A stretch of 34,377 nucleotides of DNA from NCBI GenBank assembly GCA_025934105.1, contig JAICYS010000029.1:1-34377 (forward strand), written 5' to 3'. The stretch's first letter is position 1; every line of letters begins with the position of its first letter. A model generated the notes under the pieces. It did not search any database and had not been told where the DNA came from. It worked only from the letters and a program-made list of their open reading frames with translations. The stretch is from Myxococcota bacterium. GTDB taxonomy: Bacteria; Myxococcota_A; Polyangia; Fen-1088. A program made the translations under genes and the position numbers. This document shows positions 34,176 to 34,377 of this stretch, piece by piece.

Positions 34176-34377
34176 GCCGCCTCCGGGCGGCACGTCGTCG
34201 GGCATGGTTCGCTCCCCCTCACCGTTGCCGGACGCCAACGCCCTCCTAGCCCGCCTCCGGGCGGCACGTCGTCGGGCATGGTTCGCTCCCGCTCACCGTT
34301 GCCGGACGGCAGCGCCCTCCTAGCCCGCCTCCGGGCGGCACGTCGTCGGGCATGGTTCGCTCCCGCTCACCGTTGCC
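34173..34377 (+). repeat. 74-bp tandem repeat array with internal hairpins (continues off the window)
   Basis: Units run 34173-34246, 34247-34320 and 34321-34377 (cut by the window end), each starting with TAG. Units 1 and 2 differ at only four positions. Each unit has CCGCC-TCCG-GGCGG and a second stem beginning CGTTGCC-GGAC. A weaker CGGG/CCCG pair can form between them. The junctions read CTAG. The 74-bp period is not a multiple of three and no frame is conserved, so the array is non-coding. A solitary copy lies at 7007-7077. Confidence 0.92.

Noticed and set aside
34173-34377. CRISPR array
   Set aside because: The period is a constant 74 bp, but the ~20-bp segments between the most conserved cores are nearly identical to each other, so there are no spacers, and no cas genes are present.

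Overview
The window is about 34.4 kb of very GC-rich bacterial chromosome, densely coded, with mostly short spacers. The gene set points to Myxococcota or a related deltaproteobacterial lineage: an OmpA protein with thrombospondin type 3 calcium repeats, a lipoprotein with a von Willebrand A domain, cysteine-rich lipoproteins, a long HflX with an extra N-terminal domain, a DUF4390 gene coupled to an NtrY-like kinase, and citramalate synthase near leuCD. This placement is inference from gene content; there is no rRNA here, and no tRNA was seen.

Layout. 1-968: 5' part of a gene for an Ala/Glu-rich protein with an RGG-like tail (minus). 1032-3202: a small CxxCH haem protein (minus) and an OmpA/TSP3 protein (plus). 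3477-6743: fabV (minus), a universal stress protein (plus) and a VWA lipoprotein (minus). 7075-10326: an orphan response regulator (minus), then a three-gene ABC-2 exporter operon (plus). 10402-12026: an NsrR-type Rrf2 regulator diverging from a dihaem cytochrome c lipoprotein across a shared operator. 12102-18011: recQ, a ferritin-like DUF2383 protein, an Omp85-like protein, DUF4390 and an NtrY-like histidine kinase (plus). 18088-18745: two small minus-strand genes. 18845-21859: leuC-leuD (minus) diverging from a LysR regulator across a perfect palindrome. 21835-25675: a CPA2 antiporter and cimA (minus). 25922-26533: a Cys-rich lipoprotein (plus). 26536-30634: hflX-rseP-tsaB, a translationally overlapping minus-strand operon. 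30724-34175: a DUF1440-like membrane protein, a tiny disordered protein, a REC-histidine kinase, a VOC protein and a CDP-alcohol phosphatidyltransferase.

How genes fit together. cimA and leuCD supply the citramalate route to 2-oxobutyrate, and so to isoleucine; LeuCD also serves leucine synthesis. The Rrf2 protein has three Cys plus Asp8, as in [4Fe-4S] NsrR, so the neighbouring cytochrome may answer to nitric oxide. The hflX-rseP-tsaB group joins ribosome rescue, envelope stress proteolysis and tRNA t6A synthesis.

Most unusual content: two non-coding repeat families. (1) A ~170-bp near-complete palindrome is present twice (6838-7010 and 23932-24100), each time between tandem minus-strand genes; both copies keep the same apex hairpin, and the arms appear to co-vary. 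(2) A 74-bp repeat with two internal hairpins forms a head-to-tail array running off the right end (34173-34377) and has one near-identical solitary copy (7007-7077) abutting palindrome copy 1. Neither resembles a CRISPR array or an integron attC site, and no transposase is present. They are the best candidates for an undescribed element in this window.
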